Assembly: GCA_965212195.1 (NCBI GenBank)
Contig: CBDBUW010000002.1
Span: forward strand, 186,001 to 250,000
Origin: JAJCYK01 sp965212195
GTDB taxonomy: Bacteria > Bacteroidota > Bacteroidia > Cytophagales > Cyclobacteriaceae
Direction: 5' to 3'
Length of the DNA stretch: 64,000 bases
The notes under the pieces were generated by a model. The model did no database searches. It was not told the DNA's origin and worked only from the letters and a program-made list of their open reading frames with translations. Position numbers and translations under genes: made by a program. This document shows, piece after piece, positions 17,028 through 25,933 of the stretch (positions are counted from its first letter, which is position 1; each line of letters starts with the position of its first letter).

Positions 17028-20000
17028 ATGAAGCTGCGTATTTGGATGGGCATTATAGGGCTGGTCTCTTGGGGCTTTTCCCTAAGCGGTCAATCTCATA
17101 CGGTATACCTGGTGGGCGATGCCGGCGAGCCCTTTGAAAATGGGAATCCCGTATTAAACTTACTGGGTGAGCATTTGGCCCATGATGATGAAAACAACAC
17201 CGTTTTGTACTTGGGAGACAATGTATACCCCCGAGGACTACCGGAAGAAGGACATCGGAATCGTGAGGAGGCGGAGCAAATTTTACTCGGGCAGTTGGAG
17301 GTTTTCAAGGGATTCAAAGGTAATGTGTTCATGATACCGGGCAATCATGATTGGGATAAGGGGAAGCCTAAAGGGTACTCCTATATCACCAATCAGGAGC
17401 GATTTGTGGAAGCTGCATTAGTGAAGATCCTGGGAGACAGCGTGAATGCTTTTTTGCCGGATAATGGTTGCCCCGGTCCTGTGGAAATTGAATTGACCCC
17501 TGAGCTCACTCTTATTATACTGGATACCCAATGGCTGCTTCACCCCTGGGAAAAACCCCGTGCCGAAGAAGGCTGTGGCGTAGTACGTTCGGCGGAACTA
17601 TTTGGGTTGATGCAGGAGGTACTTCGACAGAACAGTCATAAGAAGATCATTGTAGCCTCTCACCACCCTATGTACACCTACGGCATACATGGAGGTGTAT
17701 CCAATTTTAACGATCACCTCTTTCCCTTAACAGCCGTCAATGAGTCTCTTTACATACCCCTTCCCATAATTGGATCTATCTATCCTCTATATCGCAAATT
17801 ATTGGGAAACGTTCAGGACATCCCTCATCCTAAAAATAAAGCCATTCGCCAGAGCCTGGAGGAACTGTATCGAGATCATGCCAACTTAATCCATGCATCC
17901 GGTCATGAGCACAGCTTACAGTATTCGTACAAAGACAGTGTGCACTACGTGGTAAGCGGCTCCGGCTCCAAAAGCACCTATGTTAAGCAGAAAAAATATG
18001 CCCAGTGGGTCCATGAGGGGCTGGGCTTTTCAAAAATTAAATATGAAGCTGATGGAACGGTAAGTCTTGAATTCTGGTCACCGGAACAACGAGAGGAACC
18101 TATATATAAAAAAGAACTATATAAAGAGCCCTTCAACCCTCTTCCCGAGATCTCTGATTTAAATCTAGATTTTTCTGATAGCACTGTTTTTGCCAATGCC
18201 AGCAACCAGTACGATACCAAAAGTCCGGGATTTATGGGAGAAAACTATCGGGTAGCCTGGAAGACTACCACAGAGGTACCTGTATTTGATATTGGCACCA
18301 CCAAAGGCGGGCTTAAGATCATTCAAAGAGGTGGAGGACAACAGACCAGGTCACTGCGTTTAGAAAACCCAGAGGGACAGCAGTATGTACTGCGGTCCAT
18401 TGAAAAGTATGCTGAGAAAGCCGTCCCTGAACCATTGAGGGGAACAGTAGGCGCAGAATTAGTACAAGACCAGATCTCGGCTTCACACCCCTATGCCGCT
18501 TTTGTAATACCCCTATTGGCTGAGGCTGCTGAAATATATCATACCAACCCCAAACTGGTGTTTATTCCTAACGACCCTCGATTTGGTGTTCACCAGAGAG
18601 ATTTTGCCAACCAGTTGGCCCTGTTCGAGGAACGTGCAGCAGGGAATCGCAAAGACCTGGCAAGCTTCGGCAACGCTAAAAAGATTATCAGTACTCCTGA
18701 TATGCTGGAAGAGTTGTATGATGACAACGACAATCTGGTCGATCAAAAATGGGTGTTAAAGTCCAGGCTGTTTGATATGATCATCGCGGATTGGGACCGT
18801 CACGATGATCAATGGCGCTGGGCCCGCTTTAAAGAAGACAAGGGGCACTCCTATCGGCCAATCCCCAGAGACCGCGATCAGGCCTTTTTTGTTAATGACG
18901 GTTTCCTCATGAATCAAGTACGTCGAAAATGGAGCATGCCTAAATTCCAAGGATTTGATTATGAATTCAGCTATGTACCTGGGTTTAATTACAATGCCCG
19001 TTATTTCGACAGGGACTTCCTGACAGAACCCTCCCTGAAAGACTGGTTGGATGCGGCAGAAAAGCTCCAGAATAATTTGACAGATGAAGTCATTGAAGAA
19101 GCGATAAGGCAATGGCCTGAGCCTATCTATGAACTTAACGGCGATGAAGTGGTAGCCAAGTTGAAATCTCAACGCAATAACCTCAGAGATTATGCCCGCA
19201 AACAATACCTGTTCTTATCAAAGTACGTCAATGTAAGAGGTTCGGATAAAAAAGAGTATTTCCTGGTGGAGCGCCTGGACGATAATCACACGAGGGTGAG
19301 AATGTACAAGCGCACCAAGGAAAACGACCAAGAGCGACTGCTATACGAGCGCATTTTTAATCGCTATGAAACCAAAGAGATACGTTTATATGGGTTGGAT
19401 GGGGACGATCTTTTTGAAATCTTGGGAGAAGCAAAAAAGGGAATTATAGTTAGAGTGATCGGAGGCCCCGGAGAGGACATCATTCGGGATAAGTCCAAGG
19501 TCAACGGAGCCGGCAGAAAGACCAAAGTTTATGACAATCTCATTAATAATACATTGGAATTGGGCAAAGAGGCTCAAGACCTAACCTCGGAGGACCCTCT
19601 GGTAAACAGTTATAATCGGAAGGAGGTCAAATACGACAAGTTGTTCCCCATAGTGCTGGGAAGTATCAACCGGGATGACGGCTTGTTCGTAGGAGGAGGA
19701 TTCTTATTACAGAAACACGGATTTAGGAAAGAGCCGTTTAGGAGTCAAAACCTGGTAACTGCTTCCGTTGCCTTTGCCACGGGAGCTTTCAACGTAAAAT
19801 ATAGGGGAGTCTTCACGGATGTAATGGGACCTTGGGATTTAAAACTGGGACTAAGTGCTAATGTGCCTGACATAACCAACTACTTTGGGTTTGGTAATGA
19901 GACCACGTTCAATCAGCAAGCGGATGATGAATTTAATGTGAGCCGCAATGTGGACTATTACCGTGTACGCTACCAATACTTCGATCACCACGCTTTGCTG

Positions 20001-20699
20001 GTTCATGACTTGGGTAATCACGCCACGATCAGTATAGGACATCATTATCAAATGGCGGATGTCTTTCAAGATTATGACGGTGAGGACCGGTTATTTCTGG
20101 ATTCACTTCCCTCGGAAAATTTCTTTGAAAACAAGTTCTTTGAAGGAGCAGTTATGGCGATCGAATTGGATAACCGAGATAACCCGCGGCTACCAACCAG
20201 AGGCATCCATTGGGTCACAGATGCCCGGGGATACCTGGGACTGAATAGCCTATCGCGGGACTATCTTACTTTAAACTCTGAACTGGCTCTTTATTTTAGT
20301 GTCAGGTTACCCTCACGACTTACCTTTGCCTTTCGATTTGGTGTTGGCCACAACTTTGGGGACACTGAGTTCTATCAAGCCCAAACCCTAAGTGGAACTA
20401 AGAACTTACGGGGTTACCGAAAGAACCGTTTTATTGGCGACAGCCGATTTTACAACAACACTGAATTAAGATTAAAGATAGCTACTATACGCAATAAGAT
20501 ACTCCCTGTGAGTGTAGGCATCAATGCTTTTCATGATGTGGGAAGAGTTTGGGTTGACGGCGAAGATTCCAATAAATGGCATAACAGCTTCGGCGGAGGA
20601 GTGTGGATCGCTCCGTTAAATGCAGCGGTGATAAACTTAGATCTGAGCAACTCCGAAGAACAACTGCTCTTTAACTTAAGGTTAGGCTTCCTATTCTAA
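17028..20699 (+). CDS. Calcineurin-like phosphoesterase fused to an Omp85/BamA-type outer-membrane barrel
   Basis: A 1223-residue protein with a signal peptide (residues 1-22). The metallophosphoesterase motifs are in canonical order: VGDAG at 30, YLGDNVYPRG near 61, GNHDW near 103, ASHHPMYTYG near 209 and SGHEH near 294. A middle region of ~450 residues contains LFDMIIADWDRHDDQWRWA and YRPIPRDRDQAFF and matches nothing I can name. The last ~350 residues are beta-barrel-like with surface-antigen features (GFGNETTFN, LDNRDNPRLPTRGIHW, TLSGTKNLRGYRKNRFIGD). The middle motifs recall the kinase-like CotH fold only weakly. It is probably an outer-membrane enzyme; whether the catalytic head faces the periplasm or the outside is unknown. 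Confidence 0.82.
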   Translation: MKLRIWMGIIGLVSWGFSLSGQSHTVYLVGDAGEPFENGNPVLNLLGEHLAHDDENNTVLYLGDNVYPRGLPEEGHRNREEAEQILLGQLEVFKGFKGNVFMIPGNHDWDKGKPKGYSYITNQERFVEAALVKILGDSVNAFLPDNGCPGPVEIELTPELTLIILDTQWLLHPWEKPRAEEGCGVVRSAELFGLMQEVLRQNSHKKIIVASHHPMYTYGIHGGVSNFNDHLFPLTAVNESLYIPLPIIGSIYPLYRKLLGNVQDIPHPKNKAIRQSLEELYRDHANLIHASGHEHSLQYSYKDSVHYVVSGSGSKSTYVKQKKYAQWVHEGLGFSKIKYEADGTVSLEFWSPEQREEPIYKKELYKEPFNPLPEISDLNLDFSDSTVFANASNQYDTKSPGFMGENYRVAWKTTTEVPVFDIGTTKGGLKIIQRGGGQQTRSLRLENPEGQQYVLRSIEKYAEKAVPEPLRGTVGAELVQDQISASHPYAAFVIPLLAEAAEIYHTNPKLVFIPNDPRFGVHQRDFANQLALFEERAAGNRKDLASFGNAKKIISTPDMLEELYDDNDNLVDQKWVLKSRLFDMIIADWDRHDDQWRWARFKEDKGHSYRPIPRDRDQAFFVNDGFLMNQVRRKWSMPKFQGFDYEFSYVPGFNYNARYFDRDFLTEPSLKDWLDAAEKLQNNLTDEVIEEAIRQWPEPIYELNGDEVVAKLKSQRNNLRDYARKQYLFLSKYVNVRGSDKKEYFLVERLDDNHTRVRMYKRTKENDQERLLYERIFNRYETKEIRLYGLDGDDLFEILGEAKKGIIVRVIGGPGEDIIRDKSKVNGAGRKTKVYDNLINNTLELGKEAQDLTSEDPLVNSYNRKEVKYDKLFPIVLGSINRDDGLFVGGGFLLQKHGFRKEPFRSQNLVTASVAFATGAFNVKYRGVFTDVMGPWDLKLGLSANVPDITNYFGFGNETTFNQQADDEFNVSRNVDYYRVRYQYFDHHALLVHDLGNHATISIGHHYQMADVFQDYDGEDRLFLDSLPSENFFENKFFEGAVMAIELDNRDNPRLPTRGIHWVTDARGYLGLNSLSRDYLTLNSELALYFSVRLPSRLTFAFRFGVGHNFGDTEFYQAQTLSGTKNLRGYRKNRFIGDSRFYNNTELRLKIATIRNKILPVSVGINAFHDVGRVWVDGEDSNKWHNSFGGGVWIAPLNAAVINLDLSNSEEQLLFNLRLGFLF

Positions 20700-20730
20700 C
20701 ATAAGGATTCCCAATAAAGTCATAATTTTT

Positions 20731-20761
20731 TTGCATTTATAAACCGAACGGTTTATTTTTC
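20731..20761 (+). promoter_or_regulatory. Promoter of the TetR-family regulator gene
   Basis: TTG at 20731-20733, a 20-base spacer and TATTTTTC at 20754-20761 fit the Bacteroidota consensus with one mismatch. The spacer contains the TetR operator palindrome, so autorepression is likely. Confidence 0.55.
20739..20756. promoter_or_regulatory. TetR operator 1 (ATAAACCG-AA-CGGTTTAT)
   Basis: A perfect 8+8 inverted repeat with a 2-base centre, between -33 and -7 of the regulator promoter. Two more copies of the AAACCnnnnGGTTT core flank the regulated hydrolase gene at 21408 and 21503. Confidence 0.75.
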
Positions 20762-20784
20762 GTATAAATTACAAAGACCGATTA

Positions 20785-21393
20785 ATGACTACAGTCAAAT
20801 TGCGTAAATCCGAGCGTACCAGACGCTATATTATTGAAAAATCCGCCCCGATTTTTAACAAGAAAGGGTATTCAGGCACTTCTCTTCAAGATCTTATGGA
20901 TGCGACGGGGTTAACCAAGGGGGGCATCTACGGGAATTTTGAGAATAAGCACGAGATTGCTGCCGCTGCCTTCGAATATAACAGCCGTTATATTCTGGAC
21001 CAGGTGAAAGCCAGTGTATTGAAGCAAACCACCGCTAAAGGGAAAATGTTGGCCATTACTGAGTTCTACCGGAACTACATTTATCAGCCTGCCCTAAGTG
21101 GCGGGTGTCCTTTGTTAAACACCGCGGTGGAAGCCGATGATATGCACCCGGAGCTTAAAGAAAAAGTGCTGAAATCTTTGGATTACATCCGCAGATCGTT
21201 CATTTACATTATAAATGAAGGCATTGAGCAGGGAGAATTCAAATCCGGTTTAGAATCCGATCGCTACGCCACTATATTTCTTTCCCTTATTGAAGGCGGA
21301 ATCATGCAAATGAAAATATACAAGAAATCCAAGTATCTGATTGATTCGCTGGTCCATATGGAAGAAATTATTAAAAATGAATTGAGCATGTAA
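20785..21393 (+). CDS. TetR/AcrR-family transcriptional repressor
   Basis: Residues ~8-55 form the TetR helix-turn-helix (RRYIIEKSAPIFNKKGYSGTSLQ, then DATGLTKGGIYGNFENK). The C-terminal helical domain carries the GCPLLNTAVEADDMHP motif seen in one large AcrR subgroup. The length (202) is typical. Three matching palindromes in the promoters around this gene and the next one show its probable regulon: itself and the alpha/beta hydrolase-Nudix operon. The inducer is unknown; members of this subgroup often sense lipophilic compounds. Confidence 0.92.
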   Translation: MTTVKLRKSERTRRYIIEKSAPIFNKKGYSGTSLQDLMDATGLTKGGIYGNFENKHEIAAAAFEYNSRYILDQVKASVLKQTTAKGKMLAITEFYRNYIYQPALSGGCPLLNTAVEADDMHPELKEKVLKSLDYIRRSFIYIINEGIEQGEFKSGLESDRYATIFLSLIEGGIMQMKIYKKSKYLIDSLVHMEEIIKNELSM

Positions 21394-21398
21394 TTTTT

Positions 21399-21428
21399 TT
21401 GATATAAATAAACCATTCGGTATATTTT
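21399..21428 (+). promoter_or_regulatory. Promoter of the alpha/beta hydrolase-Nudix operon
   Basis: TTG at 21399-21401, exactly 19 bases, then TATATTTT at 21421-21428 (7 of 8 to TAnnTTTG). TetR operator 2 covers the spacer and -7, so repressor binding would block the polymerase. Confidence 0.65.
21408..21425. promoter_or_regulatory. TetR operator 2
   Basis: ATAAACC-ATTC-GGTATAT is an inverted repeat with one mismatch, sharing the AAACCnnnnGGT core and spacing with operators 1 and 3. It overlaps the promoter that reads into the hydrolase gene. Confidence 0.65.
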
Positions 21429-21502
21429 ATCAAACCTGGTTTTATAGTACGTTGATCTAACCGTTGATAAATGACTAATTCCTCTGAATATCTCTCCTCT
21501 TT

Positions 21503-21518
21503 TAAACCAAAAGGTTTA
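21503..21518. promoter_or_regulatory. TetR operator 3
   Basis: TAAACC-AAAA-GGTTTA is a perfect palindrome ending 10 bases before the hydrolase ATG, so it also covers the ribosome-binding region. It may act as a roadblock or as a second cooperative site with operator 2, about 95 bases upstream. Confidence 0.6.
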
Positions 21519-21528
21519 TAAATAAGCT

Positions 21529-22455
21529 ATGGAAACACTGGTACATCATTTATTAAACCCTATTGTGGCTGAAAAACCCCAAATTCCCTCAAGGAATGGA
21601 AAGGTACCGGCAATAGTACCCTGGTTACGCCTATACTTTGGAGTAGTAGGCAGGTTGCTTCCCAGGTTTGTTGCTGGTCAGGCCTTGCGTTTGTTTGGCA
21701 CTCCCAGAAGCCGTTATCAAGGAAAAGGTGTTAAATCCATCCGCACTAAATCCAAACCATTCACGGTTAAAAGTGAAGGCCTGATCATTCAAGCTTACCT
21801 TTGGGAAAATGACGGCCCCACGGTGTTACTGGTCCATGGTTGGGAAGCCGGGGGAATGCATATGTCCAGCTTTGTGGAACCACTGTGCGCCTTGGGTTTT
21901 CAGGTTGTGGCCATCGACGGGCCCGCTCATGGGAATTCACAGGGAGAACAGACTAATTTGCCTCATTTTGCAGCCGCCATTTTCAGTGTGATCCAAAACT
22001 TAGGTTCTGTTAGTCATATTATTGCCCATAGTTTTGGGGGCGCCGCCAGTGTATACCTGGCCGCACAATATTCCCAGCAAGTGCCCTTAGACAAGATGGT
22101 CCTGATCAATGTGCCTAACAAATTGGAGCGGATCATCGGGGACTTTGCAAGGTTTCTAAAGCTACCGTCCAAGGTGGAGCTGGCCATGCACAAAGGCATC
22201 ATGGAAAGATTTGAGGTTGATCCCAAGGAGATGCAAATATCTAATATGGGCAAGCACATGGATGTAAATGAGATCCTGGTGGTTCACGATCGGTTCGATG
22301 ATATTGTGCCCCTATACAATGGGCTGGAAATTGTCCATGGTTTGGAACAGGCCTGTCTGCTGGAATGTGAAAATCTGGGTCACAATCGTATTCTCAAGAA
22401 CCCTCAGGTAATCACACGAATAGGACAATTCTTGAAAGACGATCTAAAGTATTAA
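21529..22455 (+). CDS. Alpha/beta hydrolase, TetR-controlled
   Basis: An alpha/beta-hydrolase fold enzyme without signal peptide. The oxyanion segment is LLVHGWEAGG (101-110) and the nucleophile S168 lies in the elbow IIAHSFGGA. The catalytic acid is probably D257 in HDRFDDIVP and the His is H285 in LGHNRIL. The ~80-residue N-terminal segment is basic and precedes the core (RSRYQGKGVKSIRTKSKPFTV). Length 308. The acid and His spacing is normal, so it should be active; substrate unknown, perhaps an ester or lipid since the regulator is TetR-like. It is followed after 2 bases by the Nudix gene. Confidence 0.88.
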   Translation: METLVHHLLNPIVAEKPQIPSRNGKVPAIVPWLRLYFGVVGRLLPRFVAGQALRLFGTPRSRYQGKGVKSIRTKSKPFTVKSEGLIIQAYLWENDGPTVLLVHGWEAGGMHMSSFVEPLCALGFQVVAIDGPAHGNSQGEQTNLPHFAAAIFSVIQNLGSVSHIIAHSFGGAASVYLAAQYSQQVPLDKMVLINVPNKLERIIGDFARFLKLPSKVELAMHKGIMERFEVDPKEMQISNMGKHMDVNEILVVHDRFDDIVPLYNGLEIVHGLEQACLLECENLGHNRILKNPQVITRIGQFLKDDLKY

Positions 22456-22457
22456 TA

Positions 22458-22916
22458 ATGCCAGCTATAAGCAGTGGTTTATTAATGTATCGGCGTCAAG
22501 CTCAAAGCTGGGAGTTCTTTTTAGTTCACCCTGGAGGCCCTTATTTCCGCAACAAAGATGCGGGATCTTGGAGCATCCCCAAAGGATTGATCGATGAGGA
22601 GGAGCCCATATTGAAAGCTGCCATCCGAGAATTTCAGGAAGAAACCGGCATTGTGCCCCACCCTCCGTTTCATAAGCTGGGAAGCGTAAAACAAAAAGGT
22701 GGTAAGTTGGTGCATGCCTGGGCCTTCCAAGGTGAATGGGATCCATCACAGGGACTACAATCCAATTCTTTCGAACTGGAATGGCCTCCCAGGTCAGGAA
22801 AGCGGCAAGAATTCCCTGAAATCGACCGTGCTGCATGGTTCAGCCTTGAGCAGGCCGAAATCAAGATCCTGGAAGCTCAAATACCTTTTCTTCACAGGGC
22901 ATCGGAGATGCTATAG
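22458..22916 (+). CDS. Nudix hydrolase
   Basis: A small cytosolic pyrophosphohydrolase. The Nudix box is complete at residues 43-65: G, five residues, E49, seven residues, then REFQEETGI. The preceding WSIPKG motif is characteristic of Ap4A/nucleoside-diphosphate-type Nudix enzymes that clean up damaged or signalling nucleotides. Length 152. It starts 2 bases after the hydrolase stop, so it belongs to the TetR-regulated operon. Its TAG stop abuts the TAG of the opposite ompA-like gene, making a palindromic CTATAG. Confidence 0.92.
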   Translation: MPAISSGLLMYRRQAQSWEFFLVHPGGPYFRNKDAGSWSIPKGLIDEEEPILKAAIREFQEETGIVPHPPFHKLGSVKQKGGKLVHAWAFQGEWDPSQGLQSNSFELEWPPRSGKRQEFPEIDRAAWFSLEQAEIKILEAQIPFLHRASEML

Positions 22917-24248
22917 TGTCACAAACTCCACACGACGATTAGCAGCTTTGCCTTCTGGTGAGCTATTCTCGGCCACCGGTTGCGATTCCCCCTTACCCTG
23001 AACGGTCATGCGCGAAGCGTCGATTTTAAAGTCTTTGATCAAAGCCTGCTTAACCGCCACCGCTCTTTGCTCGGAAAGCTCCTGATTGCTGGAATCATCA
23101 CCGTCACTATCGGTATGACCGATAATATTGACGCGCATGTCACTTTCACCCATAGCCAGGGCTATTTGTCGGATCACACCGTAAGACTCCGGCTTGATGG
23201 TGGCCGAGTTTACATCAAACCGAATACCATTGGTGGATACTTTACCTTCTGTTAACAATTGACTGCGCAGATCCAACCCGCCTTCTGAAATTTTCAGATT
23301 GCGGATGAACAATTGCTCTTCGCCATCTCTGAAGTAATGAGGCTCAAATCTGAGATATTTTATACTGCCGTTGCCAGCGACAAACCGGGGAATGTCGATA
23401 TATTTCTTTTCGTTAACCCATAACCGGAAACGGGTTTTGTTGACGGCAATGGATATATGGGGTTGATTTACTACCTGTTTTCTGATGTCCCCTTGAGTAT
23501 TGTTATTAATTATCGTCTTGCTGTCTACCTTGTTCACTACTCGGAACCCAATGGGGTGATATTGGCAAAACGGAATGCGCACTTTTGCATAATTCCTACT
23601 ATAGCTGAAATCATTGATCTCGTCCAGTGTCACATCCAGCAAGGTGGAGGAAGGGGTCTGCTTGTCCAATCCCCTGGCCACCAGATCAAACTCAATAGTA
23701 TATTCTTCCGGCAGGACCTCCGGCAGATCCGGTAAGTATTCAGACCCTGTTTTCAATTCAAACCACTTCTCTTTGGAGTCCCCGAAGGTCACCACTTCTC
23801 CGGTACCGTTGGTGTTCCAGCGGGAGGGGAAATCACCCATGGCATCAGCACTAAAATCCTCAAAAACAATCAACCGCGATCCAGGTACAAAATCGAATTT
23901 TGTGTTTACCTTAAAATCACCAGGATCATTATTGGACGCTGTGGAGGAGTTGTTACCAGAGCCGGTAGAGGTGTTGGCCGTATTGCCACCTGAGGATTGG
24001 TTATTATTGGGAGTTCCTTGGGTGTTGTCCCCTTCAGTGCTTTCCTCACCTCCTTCTCCCTCAACACCCTCTTCGATTCCTTCTTCTACTTCGTCAAGGA
24101 CATCATCCGCTGCTTTGTCAACCTTGCGATCGACACGATGTTCAACCTTCTTTTTCAGTTTTTTCCCCAGGTTCTTAAACTGAGCATTAGCATCGAAAGA
24201 CAGGCTGCAAAAGATCAAAAAAGACAAAATAAATAAAGTAGCCTTCAT
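22911..24248 (-). CDS. OmpA-family outer-membrane/peptidoglycan-binding protein
   Basis: A signal peptide (TLFILSFLIFCSLSFDANA) leads into a charged helical region (KNLGKKLKKKVEHRVDRKVDKAADD), then a Gly/Asn/Ser-rich linker (~60-115). Residues ~120-310 form a beta-sandwich-like middle domain that I cannot assign. The C-terminal ~115 residues are a standard OmpA domain: FDVNSATIKPES, NIIGHTDSDGDD, LSEQRAVAVKQALI, ANRRVEFV, with the Asp/Arg pair that contacts meso-DAP. It anchors the envelope to peptidoglycan. The middle domain is the unusual part. It has its own promoter region in the 211-base gap shared with the fasciclin gene; no clear element is recognised there. Confidence 0.88.
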   Translation of the reverse strand: MKATLFILSFLIFCSLSFDANAQFKNLGKKLKKKVEHRVDRKVDKAADDVLDEVEEGIEEGVEGEGGEESTEGDNTQGTPNNNQSSGGNTANTSTGSGNNSSTASNNDPGDFKVNTKFDFVPGSRLIVFEDFSADAMGDFPSRWNTNGTGEVVTFGDSKEKWFELKTGSEYLPDLPEVLPEEYTIEFDLVARGLDKQTPSSTLLDVTLDEINDFSYSRNYAKVRIPFCQYHPIGFRVVNKVDSKTIINNNTQGDIRKQVVNQPHISIAVNKTRFRLWVNEKKYIDIPRFVAGNGSIKYLRFEPHYFRDGEEQLFIRNLKISEGGLDLRSQLLTEGKVSTNGIRFDVNSATIKPESYGVIRQIALAMGESDMRVNIIGHTDSDGDDSSNQELSEQRAVAVKQALIKDFKIDASRMTVQGKGESQPVAENSSPEGKAANRRVEFVTL

Positions 24249-24459
24249 AGTAGTAGTTTTTTAGTTGGTCTAGCCGGTGAGGATATGAAAATTAATCATT
24301 TTTCAGTTAAATGTAACCCTCTCGGTAGTATAAATACCCTCACATTTCATGCCGGATTTAAAGCAGTTCAGGTCTTTTTTTATCCGGTTGGCTCCTCTTT
24401 CTCGAACTACCGGGGGCACTCTAAGTTCTAAACCCATAAATCATTAAAATTTTTATATC

Positions 24460-25860
24460 ATGAAATTAGAAAGATTCTTAAACCAGAAATGGCTAATGGG
24501 TTTGTTCGGAGTTTTGTTTTTAGTTGCCGTCACCAGCTGCGACGATGATGAGCCCGCACCACCCGCCATGCCAGATGACATCGTAACTATTGCCCAGGGC
24601 AGTAGTGATCTAACTTCATTGGTAGCAGCGCTAACCAAATTTCCTGACTTGGTGAATACACTTAGTGGTCCAGGAACATTCACGGTATTCGCTCCTACTA
24701 ATGCGGCTTTCGACGCTTTACTTACCGCCATCGGACAAACCAGTATAGATGACGTTCCGGAAGATGTACTTAAAGATATTTTGGAATATCATGTAATCGC
24801 TACTGCTGCGTTACAATCAACGGACTTGTCAGATGGACAAACCGCTAGTACTGTAAACGGAGCGGATGTTAACGTTACCATTAATAACGGGGTATTCATC
24901 AACCAAGCGCAGGTGACTACTGCCGATGTAGAAGCATCTAACGGTTATGTACATATCGTGGACGCAGTGCTAGTTCCTCAAGACATCCTTGATATCGTAG
25001 GAACTATAGTAGCTCCTGCCTTCTTCAATAAGGATTTCAGCACTTTGATCGCTGCTGTAAACGCCGCGGACGAGGATATATTAAGTGTTCTTTTAGGCAA
25101 CGGACCTTCTGGAAACGGTATAACTTTATTTGCTCCTAATAATGCAGCGTTTGAGGCAGCCGGAATTACCGCTTTGCCCGATGCCGCCACGCTTAGTGCC
25201 GTGCTGAAATATCATGTACTGGATGCCACCGTAGGTAGCGGCGATTTGCCCTCAGGCAGTGCGGCCATTGGTACTTTGAACGGGGACTTCTATCTGAGCA
25301 ACGTTACTGCTGGAGTATTCATCAACGGTGGGACTCAAGTGACGGCTACTGATATAACCGGTTCCAATGGAGTAGTTCATCTCATCGACAAGACTTTACT
25401 ACCTCCTTCACAGAACATAGCCGAGATCGTATCAGCATCTGCTGCCGCAACTCCCGCTGAGTTCACCTTATTGTTAGCTGCTTTGGAGACCGCTGGATTG
25501 ACCTCCACATTTACCGGTGATGGTCCATTCACGGTATTCGCGCCTACCGATGCTGCTTTCCAAGCTGCCGGATTCGCAGATGTGGCTGCGGTAGAGGCCG
25601 CTGACCCCAATACCTTGGCAGCCATTCTCACCCATCATGTGGTGGAAGCAAGTGCCAGAGTTTTCTCTCCGGACTTAACCGACGAACAGGTGATCGGCAT
25701 GCTCAACAGTCAGGATGTAACGGTTGATTTGGACAACCTAACCATTCAAGATGCGGCTGGGTCTACACCTCCTGCAGGCCTGGTTGCCGATCAGCTGAAT
25801 ATATTGGCCACTAATGGCGTGATCCATGTGATCGACAAAGTTTTGTTACCCAATGATTAA
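24460..25860 (+). CDS. Lipoprotein with three fasciclin (FAS1) domains
   Basis: A lipoprotein signal (LFLVAVTSC, with the acidic CDDDEP export signal) is followed by three tandem FAS1 domains, at roughly residues 40-170, 175-315 and 320-465. Each has the FAS1 core (TVFAPTNAAFDAL, TLFAPNNAAFEAAG, TVFAPTDAAFQAAG) and an H2-type motif (YHVIATAALQS, YHVLDATVGSG, HHVVEASARVF), and each ends in IVDAVLVP, LIDKTLLP or VIDKVLLP. These domains mediate adhesion and matrix contacts. It is probably surface-displayed. A strong terminator follows. Confidence 0.93.
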   Translation: MKLERFLNQKWLMGLFGVLFLVAVTSCDDDEPAPPAMPDDIVTIAQGSSDLTSLVAALTKFPDLVNTLSGPGTFTVFAPTNAAFDALLTAIGQTSIDDVPEDVLKDILEYHVIATAALQSTDLSDGQTASTVNGADVNVTINNGVFINQAQVTTADVEASNGYVHIVDAVLVPQDILDIVGTIVAPAFFNKDFSTLIAAVNAADEDILSVLLGNGPSGNGITLFAPNNAAFEAAGITALPDAATLSAVLKYHVLDATVGSGDLPSGSAAIGTLNGDFYLSNVTAGVFINGGTQVTATDITGSNGVVHLIDKTLLPPSQNIAEIVSASAAATPAEFTLLLAALETAGLTSTFTGDGPFTVFAPTDAAFQAAGFADVAAVEAADPNTLAAILTHHVVEASARVFSPDLTDEQVIGMLNSQDVTVDLDNLTIQDAAGSTPPAGLVADQLNILATNGVIHVIDKVLLPND

Positions 25861-25882
25861 AGATTAATTTGGTTGGTAGTTC

Positions 25883-25926
25883 ATACAGAGCCCTGGAATT
25901 GGTTTACCGGGGTTCTGTATCTTTTT
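25883..25926 (+). terminator. Intrinsic terminator of the fasciclin gene
   Basis: An 11-bp stem (25883-25893 with 25910-25920, one G:T pair) is followed by CTTTTT. It ends 8 bases before the next ATG. Confidence 0.8.
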
Positions 25927-25933
25927 CAATATT

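Noticed and set aside
23614..24236. Antisense Ser-rich frames opposite the OmpA-like gene
   Set aside because: They arise from the repetitive, acidic linker of the real gene and have no start signals or family match.
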